This document shows, piece after piece, positions 14,496 through 22,338 of a stretch of DNA of 34,218 bases. Under the pieces are notes generated by a model, which ran no database searches, was not told the origin of the DNA, and saw nothing but the letters and a program-made list of their open reading frames with translations. This DNA is from Curtobacterium sp. A7_M15 (GTDB taxonomy: Bacteria > Actinomycetota > Actinomycetes > Actinomycetales > Microbacteriaceae). Positions within the stretch are counted from its first letter, which is position 1. Every line of letters starts with the position of its first letter. The position numbers and the translations under genes were made by a program. The DNA is taken from the NCBI RefSeq assembly GCF_030705415.1, contig NZ_JAUZED010000031.1, positions 1 to 34,218 of the forward strand, in the 5' to 3' direction.

Positions 14496-15527
14496 GTGGC
14501 CAAGAACCGTCGCACGACGATCGCCGACATCGCCGCACGAGCCGGCGTGTCCATCAGTGCGGTCTCGTTCGCGCTCAACGACCGCCCCGGGGTGTCCGAC
14601 GAGACCCGCGCTCGGGTGCGCGCCGTCGCCCGCGAGCTCGACTGGCAACCGCACACCGCGGCGCGGGCACTCGGGGGCGCGAGGGCCGGGTCGATCGGCT
14701 TCGTGCTGAACCGGCCGGCCCGGACCCTCGGTACCGAGTCCTTCTTCGGCGACCTCATCTCCGGGATCCAGCTCGGGCTCGCCGGCAGCCACGTCGGCAT
14801 GAACCTCCTCGTCGCACGAGACGCGGACGAGGAGCTCCAGACCTACCGGGACTGGTGGCGCGGTCACCGGGTCGACGGCGTGATCGTGATCGACCCCCGC
14901 CGCGACGACGACCGGCTGGCACTGCTCGCCGAGCTCGGGATGCCCACCGTCGTCGTCGGCTCGCACCCCTCTGCCGAAGGAGCGGCACCGACGGTCTGGA
15001 TCGACGACTCCGACGCCACCGACACGGTGCTGCGCTACCTGCACGCGCTCGGGCACCGCCGGATCGCGCACGTCGCCGGGCGGCCGGAGTTCGAGCACAC
15101 GGCGATGCGGATCGACCGCCTCCGCTCGTTCACCACGGCCGAGGGGCTCGAGGACGCCGTGTCGATCCCGACCGACTACTCCGCCGAGGCCGGTGCACGC
15201 GCGACGCGGACGCTGCTCTCGCGGAGCGTCCGCCCCACGGCGATCGTGTACGACAACGACGTGCTCGCGGTCGCCGGACTCGGCGTGGCGAGCGAGATGG
15301 GCGTCCGTGTACCGGGTGACGTCTCGATCGTGTCGTTCGACGACTCGGCGATGGTCCGGCTCGTCCGACCCTCGATCACCTCCCTGACGCGCGACACGGT
15401 CGAGCTCGGGCAGCGCGCGGCGACGCTCCTGCGCGAGCAGATCGACGCCGGTTCGCCGCTGCCGTCACGGCCCGGGCCGTCACTGACACTCAGCGTGCGC
15501 GAGTCGACCGGCCGCGTGCACGCCTGA
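14496..15527 (+). CDS. LacI-family transcriptional repressor of the glycan locus
   Basis: A 343-residue regulator. The N-terminal LacI helix-turn-helix reads TTIADIAARAGVSISAVSFALND (residues 7-29), followed by the hinge region near SDETRARVRAVARELDWQPHTAARAL. A periplasmic-binding-like effector domain extends from about 62 (GSIGFVLNRPA) to the end, with the C-terminal block RVPGDVSIVSFDDSAMVRLVRPSITSL. GTG at 14496 has no Shine-Dalgarno but lies 7 bases after TATAGT, so the mRNA is probably leaderless. The divergent arrangement with the binding-protein operon and the two operator-like palindromes predict sugar-released repression plus autoregulation. Confidence 0.95.
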   Translation: MAKNRRTTIADIAARAGVSISAVSFALNDRPGVSDETRARVRAVARELDWQPHTAARALGGARAGSIGFVLNRPARTLGTESFFGDLISGIQLGLAGSHVGMNLLVARDADEELQTYRDWWRGHRVDGVIVIDPRRDDDRLALLAELGMPTVVVGSHPSAEGAAPTVWIDDSDATDTVLRYLHALGHRRIAHVAGRPEFEHTAMRIDRLRSFTTAEGLEDAVSIPTDYSAEAGARATRTLLSRSVRPTAIVYDNDVLAVAGLGVASEMGVRVPGDVSIVSFDDSAMVRLVRPSITSLTRDTVELGQRAATLLREQIDAGSPLPSRPGPSLTLSVRESTGRVHA

Positions 15528-15566
15528 CCCGGTCAGGCCGCGCCGCGCCGTTCGACTTGACGTCGG

Positions 15567-15584
15567 TTCGAACACACGTTCGAA
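15567..15584. promoter_or_regulatory. LexA-binding SOS box
   Basis: TTCGAAC-ACAC-GTTCGAA is a perfect 7-bp inverted repeat with 4-base spacer. It contains CGAACACACGTTCG, a full match to the Gram-positive/actinobacterial LexA consensus (CGAAC-N4-GTTCG). A TTGACG -35-like hexamer lies at 15557-15562, so LexA would cover the core promoter of the gene at 15592. The -10 box is unclear. Confidence 0.85.
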
Positions 15585-15591
15585 TACTCTC

Positions 15592-15918
15592 GTGGGACGG
15601 CGTCGCGAGAACCGGTGGCAGCCCCCGGAACACCCGGAGGTCGAGCGTCCGCGCGCCTACTCCCTCTCGGAGGACGCCCGTGGGCCGGACGTCTGCCACG
15701 CCGTCACTCCCGTGCCGGTCTGGGCGTGGATCCAGTTCCCCACGTTCCACGTCCGCGTGAAGGCGTTCGCGAAGAGCTGGACCCGCGACGCCGTCCTCGT
15801 CGAGTGGGCGCAGTTCGGGCAGCAGGCGAACGCCTGGGTGTGGCGTTCGGCCGTGAAGCACCGCACCCTGCGCGCGGATGCGACGCGGCACAGTCCGCAG
15901 AACGCGTCGCCGCGTTGA
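15592..15918 (+). CDS. Trp-rich small protein under a LexA box, function unknown
   Basis: A 108-residue protein with codon usage typical of neighbouring genes. The core is PRAYSLSEDARGPDVCHAV, then VPVWAWIQFPTFHVRVKAFA, then WTRDAVLVEWAQFGQQANAW and VWRSAVKHR, which looks like a compact beta-rich domain with six or more Trp. There is no signal peptide or TM segment. GTG at 15592 is the only in-frame start upstream of the conserved-looking part. It is 7 bases after the LexA box, and no Shine-Dalgarno is present, so the transcript may be leaderless or have a very short leader. I recognise no named family. DNA-damage induction is inferred from the operator only. Confidence 0.75.
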   Translation: MGRRRENRWQPPEHPEVERPRAYSLSEDARGPDVCHAVTPVPVWAWIQFPTFHVRVKAFAKSWTRDAVLVEWAQFGQQANAWVWRSAVKHRTLRADATRHSPQNASPR

Positions 15919-16021
15919 CTTCACCCGGCATCACGAGGATCGTTTACGGAACACCGGCTCAGCGAGTAACTCGACGATCGAGACTTTCGGTCCCTCGAGC
16001 AACAGGCCGGAAGGAGGCGCC

Positions 16022-16174
16022 ATGAAGAGAACAGAGGTGCCGTCCTGGGTCGCCCACGTGCTCACCCCACCCGAGGTCATCGCGGCCTACGTCGAACGAC
16101 GGGTCAACGATCCGGCGTTGCTGACGGGTGAGCACACGGAACCCACGTACGCGGACTTCCTCCGCGACGAGTAG
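16022..16174 (+). CDS. 50-residue protein, function unknown
   Basis: A short gene with an excellent Shine-Dalgarno (GGAAGGAGG, 4 bases before ATG). The product starts MKRTEVPSWVAHVL and has a helix, PPEVIAAYVERRVNDPALL, then EHTEPTYADFLRDE. It is soluble and acidic at the C-terminus. It lies 103 bases after the SOS-box gene on the same strand and could share its transcript or have its own promoter. No domain recognised. The RBS quality is the main support for it being real. Confidence 0.65.
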   Translation: MKRTEVPSWVAHVLTPPEVIAAYVERRVNDPALLTGEHTEPTYADFLRDE

Positions 16175-16186
16175 GCGGGTCTTCCA

Positions 16187-16235
16187 GGAGGCGCGGCTCA
16201 CGTTCCGTGGATCACGGGACGGGATCCGCGCCTCC
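16187..16235. repeat. Inverted pair of the CCGCGCCTCC motif
   Basis: GGAGGCGCGG (16187-16196) and CCGCGCCTCC (16226-16235) are a perfect inverted pair 29 bases apart, spanning the end of the exporter gene (stop at 16212). It lies between convergent genes and may act as a bidirectional terminator. Confidence 0.6.
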
Positions 16236-17087
16236 GTTCCGACCACCGCGGTCACGACGCGCGGACAGGGTCACGCCCACGCTCGCCGCGGTGACGCACG
16301 CGAGGGCGACGACCTCGAGCAGCACGAGGGCCTCGTGCAGGATGACCAGGCCCGCCAGCGCCGCAATCGCCGGACCCAGGCTCTGCAGCACCCCGAAGAC
16401 ACGGGTCGGCATCCGCCGGAGTGCGAGCATCTCGAGCGCGTAGGGCAGGACGCTCGACAGCACGGCGACGCCCCCGAACACGACGAGCAGCACGGGTTCG
16501 CGGACGACCCCCTCGACGGCCGAGCCGAGGCCGAACGGCAGCGACACGAGCATCGCGACGAGCATCGACACGGCGAGGCCGTCCACGCCGGGGATCGCGG
16601 CGCCGACGTGCCGGTTCATGACGATGTACCCTGCCCAGCACACCGCGGCGAGGACGGCGAACACGACGCCGTCGACCGCGGTCACGGCCGCCGGACCGAC
16701 CCCGAGCAGGACGACCCCGGCGAGCGCCAGCACCGCCCAGAGCACGTCACGCCAGCGCCGGGTGTGCACGAGCGAGAGCGCGAGCGGCCCGAGGAACTCG
16801 ATCGTGACCGCGACCCCGATCGGGATGCGCGCGAACGCCACGTAGATGAAGACGTTCATGCCGCCGAGCGCCAGACCGAGGCCGATCGCGCCGATCCACT
16901 GCTGCCGGGTCCAGTGACGGACGCGCGGCCGGACCACGAGCGCGAGGACGACGGCACCGATGACGAGCCGGAGCGTCGCGGCACCGACCGAGCCGACGTC
17001 GTCGAACCGGGTCTTCGCGATCGCCGCACCGAGCTGGACGGACACCATCGCCGCGAGGGCGAGGAGCGGCGCGGGGACGCGGTTCAC
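16212..17087 (-). CDS. EamA/RhtA-type DMT-superfamily exporter
   Basis: A 291-residue inner-membrane transporter with about ten hydrophobic segments arranged as two EamA repeats. The first starts LLALAAMVSVQLGAAIAKTRF and the second VDGVVFAVLAAVCWAGYIVMNR. The pattern GVAVTIEFLGPLALSL and LPYALEMLALRRMPTRVFGVLQSLGPAIAALAGL is typical of RhtA-like threonine/homoserine exporters. The substrate is unproven. The GTG start at 17087 lies 10 bases after the stop of the response regulator, with no clear Shine-Dalgarno, so it may be translated by coupling. Confidence 0.9.
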   Translation of the reverse strand: MNRVPAPLLALAAMVSVQLGAAIAKTRFDDVGSVGAATLRLVIGAVVLALVVRPRVRHWTRQQWIGAIGLGLALGGMNVFIYVAFARIPIGVAVTIEFLGPLALSLVHTRRWRDVLWAVLALAGVVLLGVGPAAVTAVDGVVFAVLAAVCWAGYIVMNRHVGAAIPGVDGLAVSMLVAMLVSLPFGLGSAVEGVVREPVLLVVFGGVAVLSSVLPYALEMLALRRMPTRVFGVLQSLGPAIAALAGLVILHEALVLLEVVALACVTAASVGVTLSARRDRGGRNGGADPVP

Positions 17088-17097
17088 CGGTGCGCCG

Positions 17098-17760
17098 TCA
17101 CCCGAGGTAGGCGAGGACGGCGAGGACCCGGCGGTGGTCCTCGCCGGTGTCCTCGAGCGCGAGCTTGCCGAAGATGCTCGACACGTGCTTCTCGACCGCG
17201 CCGGTGCCGATCACGAGGGCGCGGGCGATGGCGGCGTTCGTGCGGCCCTCGGCCATCAGCCCGAGCACCTCGCGTTCGCGCGGGGTGAGCGCTGCGAGCG
17301 GGTCCCGGCGGCGGCTCATGAGCTGCGTGACGACCTCGGGGTCGAGGACGGTGCCGCCGGCGGCGATGCGGCGGACGGCGTCGTCGATCTCCTCGAGCCG
17401 GGTGACGCGGTCCTTGAGCAGGTAGCCGATGCCGGTCGCCCCCGCGGCGAGGACGTCCTCGGCGTAGGTGGCCTCGACGTACTGGGAGAGCAGGAGCACC
17501 CCGGTGCGCGGTGCCCGGCGTCGGGTCTCGACGGCGGCCCGGACGCCCTCGTCGGTGAAGGTCGGCGGCATGCGCACGTCCATCACCACGACGTCGGGTG
17601 CACCCTCGGGGAGCGTGGCGAGGAAGGAGTCCGCGTCGGCGTACTGCCCGATCACGTCGATGCCCGCTTCGTCGAGGACCCGCGCGAGTCCTTCGCGCAG
17701 GAGCACGGCGTCGTCGACGACGACGGCCCGGATGCGTGCTGCATCCGGGCCGTCGCTCAT
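17098..17760 (-). CDS. NarL/LuxR-family response regulator
   Basis: A 220-residue two-component regulator. The receiver domain (about 10-130) has the acidic pair D16/D17, the phosphoacceptor D61 in VVVMDVRMPP and the conserved Lys in GYLLKDR (K116). The C-terminal LuxR helix-turn-helix (about 155-205) reads LTPREREVLGLMAEGRTNAAIA then GAVEKHVSSIFGKL. It lies 39 bases downstream of its cognate kinase gene. Its target is unknown. Candidates are the membrane gene divergent from the kinase and the exporter downstream. Confidence 0.95.
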   Translation of the reverse strand: MSDGPDAARIRAVVVDDAVLLREGLARVLDEAGIDVIGQYADADSFLATLPEGAPDVVVMDVRMPPTFTDEGVRAAVETRRRAPRTGVLLLSQYVEATYAEDVLAAGATGIGYLLKDRVTRLEEIDDAVRRIAAGGTVLDPEVVTQLMSRRRDPLAALTPREREVLGLMAEGRTNAAIARALVIGTGAVEKHVSSIFGKLALEDTGEDHRRVLAVLAYLG

Positions 17761-17799
17761 GCCGACCAGCCTAGTGGGAGCGCGGACGCCCCCGGGGGT

Positions 17800-19272
17800 T
17801 CACGAGCGCGTGGTGGGCACGCCGTTCAGGGCGCCGAGCGGGATCCGTGCGGTCGCCTCAGTCGGGCCGCCCTCGGGGCTGGACACCGTCAGCTCGCCGT
17901 CGAGGGCCCGCATCCGGCCCATCAGCCCCTCGATGCCGTGCCCCTCCTGCGGGCGGGCACCGCCGCGGCCGTCGTCGGTGACGCTGACCGTGAGGTACCA
18001 GAGCCCCGAGGCGTCCACCACGAGCCCGAGGTACACCCCGGCGGTCGAGGCGCCGGCGTGCTTCGTGGTGTTCGTCAGCAGCTCGCTCACCGTGAAGTAG
18101 ACGTTGCGCTGGATCTCGGTGGCGAGCTCGAGCCCGTCGGGCAGCCGCACGTCGAGGCCGACGGGGATCGGGGTCCGGGCGACGAGGGCCTCGAGCGCCG
18201 CGACGAGCCCGCGGTCGAGCAGGATGGGCGGCGCGAAGCCGCGGGACAGGGCCCGGAGCTCGTCGAGCGCGTCCTGCGCGTGCTCCGACGCCTCGCCGAT
18301 GAGCTGCTTCGCCTTCACCGGGTCCGTGTCGAGGGCACGCTCGGCAGCGGACAGGTCCATGCGCAGGCGGACGAGTCGCTGCTGCGGGCCGTCGTGCAGG
18401 TCGCGCTCGATCTGGCGGAGCGCCTGCCCCTCGGCGGTGACGGCACCGGCGCGCGAGGCCTGCAGACCGGCGACCCGACGCTCGAGCTGCTCCGCACGGA
18501 ACCCGCCGAGCAGGCCGAAGTCGATCCAGAAGTGCGCGATCACGGAGCCGCGGGCCCACAGCGGGAAGAGCACCACCGAGGCGGCCATCGACAGGAGTCC
18601 GAGGAAGCCGAAGCCCACGACGCTCGTCGTGTCCCACCCGAAGTACTGCGCGCTCATGCCGTTCACGAACGCGACCCCGGCGAGTCCGATCGGCCAGGTG
18701 AACCCGGCGAGGAGCAGCGCGCCGGCACCGACCGTGCACAGCGCCGCGATCGGGTACACGACCGCCGCGTGCAGCAGGTAGAGCCAGTAGTGCGGGTTGG
18801 CGACCGCCGACCCCGTGCGCGTCCACCAGTTCTGCTGCCACCGGGGCGTCCAGTCCACGGGTCGGATCGGGCGGCTGTCGGCCCATCCGATGCGGAGCTT
18901 CTCGAACTGCCCGAGCCACCGCGCGACGAACAGCGCGATGAAGAACATCAGCAGGACGAACGGGTTGAAGAGGTCTCGGAAGCCACCGCCGAAGATCGCC
19001 GCCGGGAAGGCTGCGTAGAGCGTGCAGAGCAGCACCGCGGTGAGTGCCATGTACCCGAAGTCGCGGGGCAGTCGCTTCCACGCGTCGCGGTAGAACGCAC
19101 CGGCGGTCATCCCCGTCCTCGAGCCGGACCCGCCGGGCGCGACCGGCGGCGTCGACGACCAGGTCGGAGGCGTCTGGTTCGGCGGTGCGGGCATCGGTTC
19201 GGTGGCTCCTGGCGGGACGGAGTCGTGCAGCGGGACGGTCTCGGCCTGGTCGAGGCGGGCGGTGTCGGTCAT
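17800..19272 (-). CDS. HisKA_3-type membrane sensor histidine kinase
   Basis: A 490-residue kinase. A Pro-rich cytoplasmic N-terminus (1-60) is followed by a membrane sensor region (about 75-245) with roughly five hydrophobic segments, resembling the PspC-like/Sensor domain of actinobacterial LiaS/DesK-type kinases. The HisKA_3 phosphoacceptor is H293 in ERDLHDGPQQRL. The HATPase domain has the N-box VSELLTNTTKHAGA, the G1-box DDGRGGA and the G2 stretch GHGIEGLMGRM. ATG at 19272 is preceded by GAGAGG. Known relatives sense envelope stress or small molecules. No signal can be deduced here. Confidence 0.94.
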   Translation of the reverse strand: MTDTARLDQAETVPLHDSVPPGATEPMPAPPNQTPPTWSSTPPVAPGGSGSRTGMTAGAFYRDAWKRLPRDFGYMALTAVLLCTLYAAFPAAIFGGGFRDLFNPFVLLMFFIALFVARWLGQFEKLRIGWADSRPIRPVDWTPRWQQNWWTRTGSAVANPHYWLYLLHAAVVYPIAALCTVGAGALLLAGFTWPIGLAGVAFVNGMSAQYFGWDTTSVVGFGFLGLLSMAASVVLFPLWARGSVIAHFWIDFGLLGGFRAEQLERRVAGLQASRAGAVTAEGQALRQIERDLHDGPQQRLVRLRMDLSAAERALDTDPVKAKQLIGEASEHAQDALDELRALSRGFAPPILLDRGLVAALEALVARTPIPVGLDVRLPDGLELATEIQRNVYFTVSELLTNTTKHAGASTAGVYLGLVVDASGLWYLTVSVTDDGRGGARPQEGHGIEGLMGRMRALDGELTVSSPEGGPTEATARIPLGALNGVPTTRS

Positions 19273-19355
19273 GACACCAAGCCTCTCGATCGGCGGCTCG
19301 ATCTCCCATCCTGCCCCCTCCCGGACCCGGGGTGGGGTTATCCCCCGCCCGGGCG

Positions 19356-19361
19356 TACGGT
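19356..19361 (+). promoter_or_regulatory. Leaderless -10 box
   Basis: TACGGT lies 6 bases before the ATG at 19368, with no Shine-Dalgarno in between. The same TACGGT-N6-ATG spacing is seen at 2071-2083. Confidence 0.55.
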
Positions 19362-19367
19362 GGGGCC

Positions 19368-19943
19368 ATGGGGAACACCACGGGGATCCGGTTCGTCTCG
19401 GCCGCCGCCACCGTCGCGGCGCTCGTCTTCGTCCTGCAGGGGCTCGCCGACACGACGGTGCTCTCCTCCGGGTCACCGGGGCTGCGGCTCGTCGCCACGG
19501 TGCTGGCCGGCGTGTGCGGCGCGGTCGTGCTCGTCGCCGCGGTCCGCTCCCGCGACCGTCGCGCCGTCGCGTTCGGGGTCGCCGTCCTCGCGTTCGCCCT
19601 CGCCTGGGCCCTTCCGGGGGCGCTGGCCGCCGCGCTCTACTGGGTCGCCCGCGCGGCGCTCGTGGCGTTCGGCGTACTGACCGTCCGTGACCGTCGTGGA
19701 CCGCAGCGCGTGCTCGGTTGGATCGTGACGATCGCCGCCGCCCTGTGGTTCGTCACGTCCCTGCTGACCCAGACCGTGCCACCGCCGTCCACCGCGCAGG
19801 AGGTCCTCGTCGTGGTGTACGCGGTCCCCAGTGCGCTGCAGGCGCTCGCGTTCGTCGCGGCGGCGGTCCTCGTCGCCGTGCCGCTCCTCCGCACGGTCGG
19901 TGCGGGTGCCGGTTCGCTCTGGTCCTCCGCCGAGATCCGCTGA
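19368..19943 (+). CDS. Polytopic membrane protein, function unknown
   Basis: A 191-residue protein that is mostly hydrophobic, with about five TM segments: AAATVAALVFVLQGLAD, LRLVATVLAGVCGAVVLVAAV, AFGVAVLAFALAWALPGALAAAL, VLGWIVTIAAALWFVTSLL and ALQALAFVAAAVLVAVPLL. No catalytic or transport motif is recognisable. It is divergent from the histidine-kinase gene, a common position for a gene under control of that pair. The TGA stop is followed in the same frame by a coding-like region. Confidence 0.75.
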   Translation: MGNTTGIRFVSAAATVAALVFVLQGLADTTVLSSGSPGLRLVATVLAGVCGAVVLVAAVRSRDRRAVAFGVAVLAFALAWALPGALAAALYWVARAALVAFGVLTVRDRRGPQRVLGWIVTIAAALWFVTSLLTQTVPPPSTAQEVLVVVYAVPSALQALAFVAAAVLVAVPLLRTVGAGAGSLWSSAEIR

Positions 19944-20612
19944 CGCGACGACGACGTCTGGGCGGTCGCACCGGGGACCGCGGCGTTCGTCGCACCCGGA
20001 GCCGCCACGACGATCGGCACCGGACCGGACCGCTCCCCACCGCCGACGGCCGACGATCCGTGGTGCATCCCGACGGGCGTCCACCTCGGGACCGCATCGT
20101 TCGGTCCACTCGTCCACGAGGCGCTCGGGCTCCCCGCGCTCCTCCACACCGAACCGCCCGAGGCACCGCACGAGGACGTCGTGCTTGCCCTCGCCCACAT
20201 CGCGTCGCTCGTCGGCAGCCGGTGGCGGGCATCGCGCCGGGATGCCCTCGCACGTGTCGTCGTCATGAGCGTGCTCGGCGACAATCCGCCTGCGTTCCTC
20301 ACCGACGCGGGCCTGACCCGCTGCATCGACCGGCTCCTCGAGGCCCCCGGTCCCGTGTCGATCGACGAGCTGCGACGTGGCACCGGCATGTCGGCGAGCA
20401 CCGTTCGTCGCCGCTTCCGCGCGACGACCGGCTGCTCCCCCGACGAGCTCCGGCGGTGGTTCCGGTCCCTCACCGTCCGTGCCGAACTCGCCGCCGACGA
20501 CGCCGACCCGAGCACCGTCGCCGCCCGGGCCGGTTTCAGCACCACGAGTTCGATGCGGCGCTCGCTCCGGCGGGTGCGCGCGCCCCGTGTCCGTGTTCCG
20601 TCCGTGCTGTGA
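19944..20612 (+). pseudogene. AraC-type regulator lacking a start codon (5'-truncated)
   Basis: The frame after the TGA at 19941 stays open to 20612. It encodes an AraC-like C-terminal helix-turn-helix (SIDELRRGTGMSASTVRRRF, then CSPDELRRWFRSLTVRAELA and AARAGFSTTSSMRRSLRRV). Upstream, 19944-20180 also looks coding: 68 of 79 codons end in G or C, and the text VAPGTAAFVAPGAATTIG resembles an AraC sensor domain. There is no ATG, GTG or TTG in frame until GTG 20181, which has only a weak RBS. A 5' deletion is likely, or a shortened 143-residue protein may be made. The stop lies inside a palindromic element. Confidence 0.6.
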
Positions 20613-20658
20613 CCGTTCTGGTTCGCAGATCCCGGGTCCCGCGAACCAGAACGGTCAC
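20609..20658. repeat. Palindromic extragenic element, copy 2
   Basis: Arms GTGACCGTTCTGGTTCGC (20609-20626) and GCGAACCAGAACGGTCAC (20641-20658) are a perfect 18-bp inverted repeat with a 14-base loop containing CCCGGG. It lies between convergent genes and includes the AraC-like stop codon. It is 30 bases beyond the stop of the ATPase gene, so it could terminate both strands. Confidence 0.85.
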
Positions 20659-20688
20659 GAGCCGGGCAGAACGTGCGGCCGCCCGGGC

Positions 20689-22338
20689 TCACGTCCGGAG
20701 CGATGCCAGCCGTTCGGAACGACGCGCGGCCTGCTCGATCGGGTCCGGCACGGGCGCGGCCTGGATGAGCTGCCGTGTGTACGGGTCCCGCGGCGAGCGG
20801 AGGATCGCGTCGCGGCTCCCCTGCTCGGCGACACGCCCGCCGTGCAGCACCACGACCCGGTCGCACAGGGTGTCGACCACGGCGAGGTCGTGCGTCACGA
20901 AGAGGCACGCGAACCCGAGGCGCTCCTGGAGTTCACGGAAGACGTCGAGCACGCGGGCCTGCACCGAGACGTCGAGCGCGCTCGTCGGTTCGTCCGCGAT
21001 GAGGAGTGCGGGATCGAGCGCCACGGCACGGGCGATCGCGACGCGTTGCCGCTGTCCACCGCTCAGCTCGTGCGGGTACCGCTCCAGGAAGCCGCCGTCG
21101 AGGCCGACGTCCGCGAGCAGCCGCTCGACACGGGGCGCGACCTCGGCCGCCGGCAGGCGGAGGATCTGTCGCAGCGGCTCCGCGACCGTCTGCCCCACCG
21201 TGTACCGCGGGTTCAGCGACCGGAGCGGGTTCTGGAACACGACGCCGACCCGGCGACGCATCGCCCGACGGGAGGCACGGTGCGCGCCCGCCACGTCCGT
21301 CCCCTCGACCAGGACCGAGCCGGCGGTGATCGGTGCGAGACCGATGGCGGCGCGGCCGATGGTGGTCTTGCCGCTGCCGGACTCCCCCACCAGGCCGACG
21401 ATCTCACCACGGCCGACCGTGAACGACACGTCGTCGACGGCACGGAAGCGCCCACGGAGCGCGCCGCCGTACTCGACCACGAGGTGCCGGACGTCCAGGA
21501 CGGCCGAGGCAGGATCCGTGGCGGGGTCGACCCGCGCCTCCTGGGCCGCGGTGCCCATGCGTGGGACGGCAGCGAGCAGTTCGCGCGTGTAGTCGGCGGC
21601 GGGCGCGGCGAAGACCGCGCTCGCCGGGCCGCTCTCGACGACCGTGCCGCTCCGCATCACGACGACCCGGTCGGCGATGTCGGCCACCACGCCCATGTCG
21701 TGCGTGATCAGCAGGATCGCGGTCCCGGTGCGTTCGCGCAGCCGGCGGAGGACGTCGAGGACCTCGGCCTGGACGGTCACGTCGAGTGCGGTCGTCGGCT
21801 CGTCCGCGATGAGGAGGTCCGGGTCGGCGGCGAGTGCCATGGCGATCATCACGCGCTGGCACTGCCCGCCGGAGAGCTCGTGCGGGTACTGGCCGAGCCG
21901 ACGTTCGGGGTCCGGGACCTCGACGGCGCGCAGGAGTTCCAGGGACCGCTCCCGGACGACAGCTCGGTCGAGGCCGTCCTCGGCGCGACGGACGGCCTCG
22001 GCGAGCTGGAACCCGACGGTGAAGACCGGGTTGAGGGCCGCGGACGGGTCCTGGAAGATCATCGAGACCCGGCGACCCCGCGCGGCCCGCAGCGTGTGCT
22101 CGTCGGCGTCGAGGACCTCGAGGTCGCCGAGCCGGATGCTGCCGGTCGCCCGTGCACCGACCGGAGCGATGCCCATGGCGGTCATCGCCGTCATGCTCTT
22201 GCCGGAGCCGGACTCGCCGACGACCGCGACCACCTCGCCGCGACCCACGGTGAACGAGGCGTCGTCGACCGCGCGGACCGGGGTGCCGTCGACGTCGAAC
22301 GTGACGCTGAGGTGCTCGACGGTGAGGACGTCGTTCAC
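20689..22338 (-). CDS. Fused double ABC ATPase of a peptide importer (DppD-DppF type)
   Basis: A 549-residue cytoplasmic protein with two complete ATPase domains. The first has Walker A GESGSGKS (41-48), signature LSGGQCQRV and Walker B LLIADEPTTALD. The second has Walker A GESGSGKT (318-325), LSGGQRQRV and LLIADEPTSALD. An Ala-rich linker joins them at about 260-280. In other bacteria these are two separate OppD/OppF proteins. The fused form is common in actinobacteria and proteobacteria. It powers the permeases encoded at 24350-26178. GTG at 22338 overlaps the regulator stop (GTGA). It is the last gene of the operon. Confidence 0.96.
   Translation of the reverse strand: MNDVLTVEHLSVTFDVDGTPVRAVDDASFTVGRGEVVAVVGESGSGKSMTAMTAMGIAPVGARATGSIRLGDLEVLDADEHTLRAARGRRVSMIFQDPSAALNPVFTVGFQLAEAVRRAEDGLDRAVVRERSLELLRAVEVPDPERRLGQYPHELSGGQCQRVMIAMALAADPDLLIADEPTTALDVTVQAEVLDVLRRLRERTGTAILLITHDMGVVADIADRVVVMRSGTVVESGPASAVFAAPAADYTRELLAAVPRMGTAAQEARVDPATDPASAVLDVRHLVVEYGGALRGRFRAVDDVSFTVGRGEIVGLVGESGSGKTTIGRAAIGLAPITAGSVLVEGTDVAGAHRASRRAMRRRVGVVFQNPLRSLNPRYTVGQTVAEPLRQILRLPAAEVAPRVERLLADVGLDGGFLERYPHELSGGQRQRVAIARAVALDPALLIADEPTSALDVSVQARVLDVFRELQERLGFACLFVTHDLAVVDTLCDRVVVLHGGRVAEQGSRDAILRSPRDPYTRQLIQAAPVPDPIEQAARRSERLASLRT
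21532..21541 (+). repeat. CCGCGCCTCC motif copy inside the ATPase linker
   Basis: Exact copy with the context GAC-CCGCGCCTCC-TGGGC, in the region encoding the inter-domain linker. Confidence 0.6.

Noticed and set aside
15490-15924. Minus-strand frames opposite the SOS-box gene
   Set aside because: The plus frame has better codon bias, a compact hydrophobic pattern and a LexA promoter. The minus frames have no RBS and an Arg-rich composition.
16960-19680. Long plus-strand frame of about 900 codons
   Set aside because: It is the shadow of the response regulator and histidine kinase, which have complete, recognisable domains on the minus strand.
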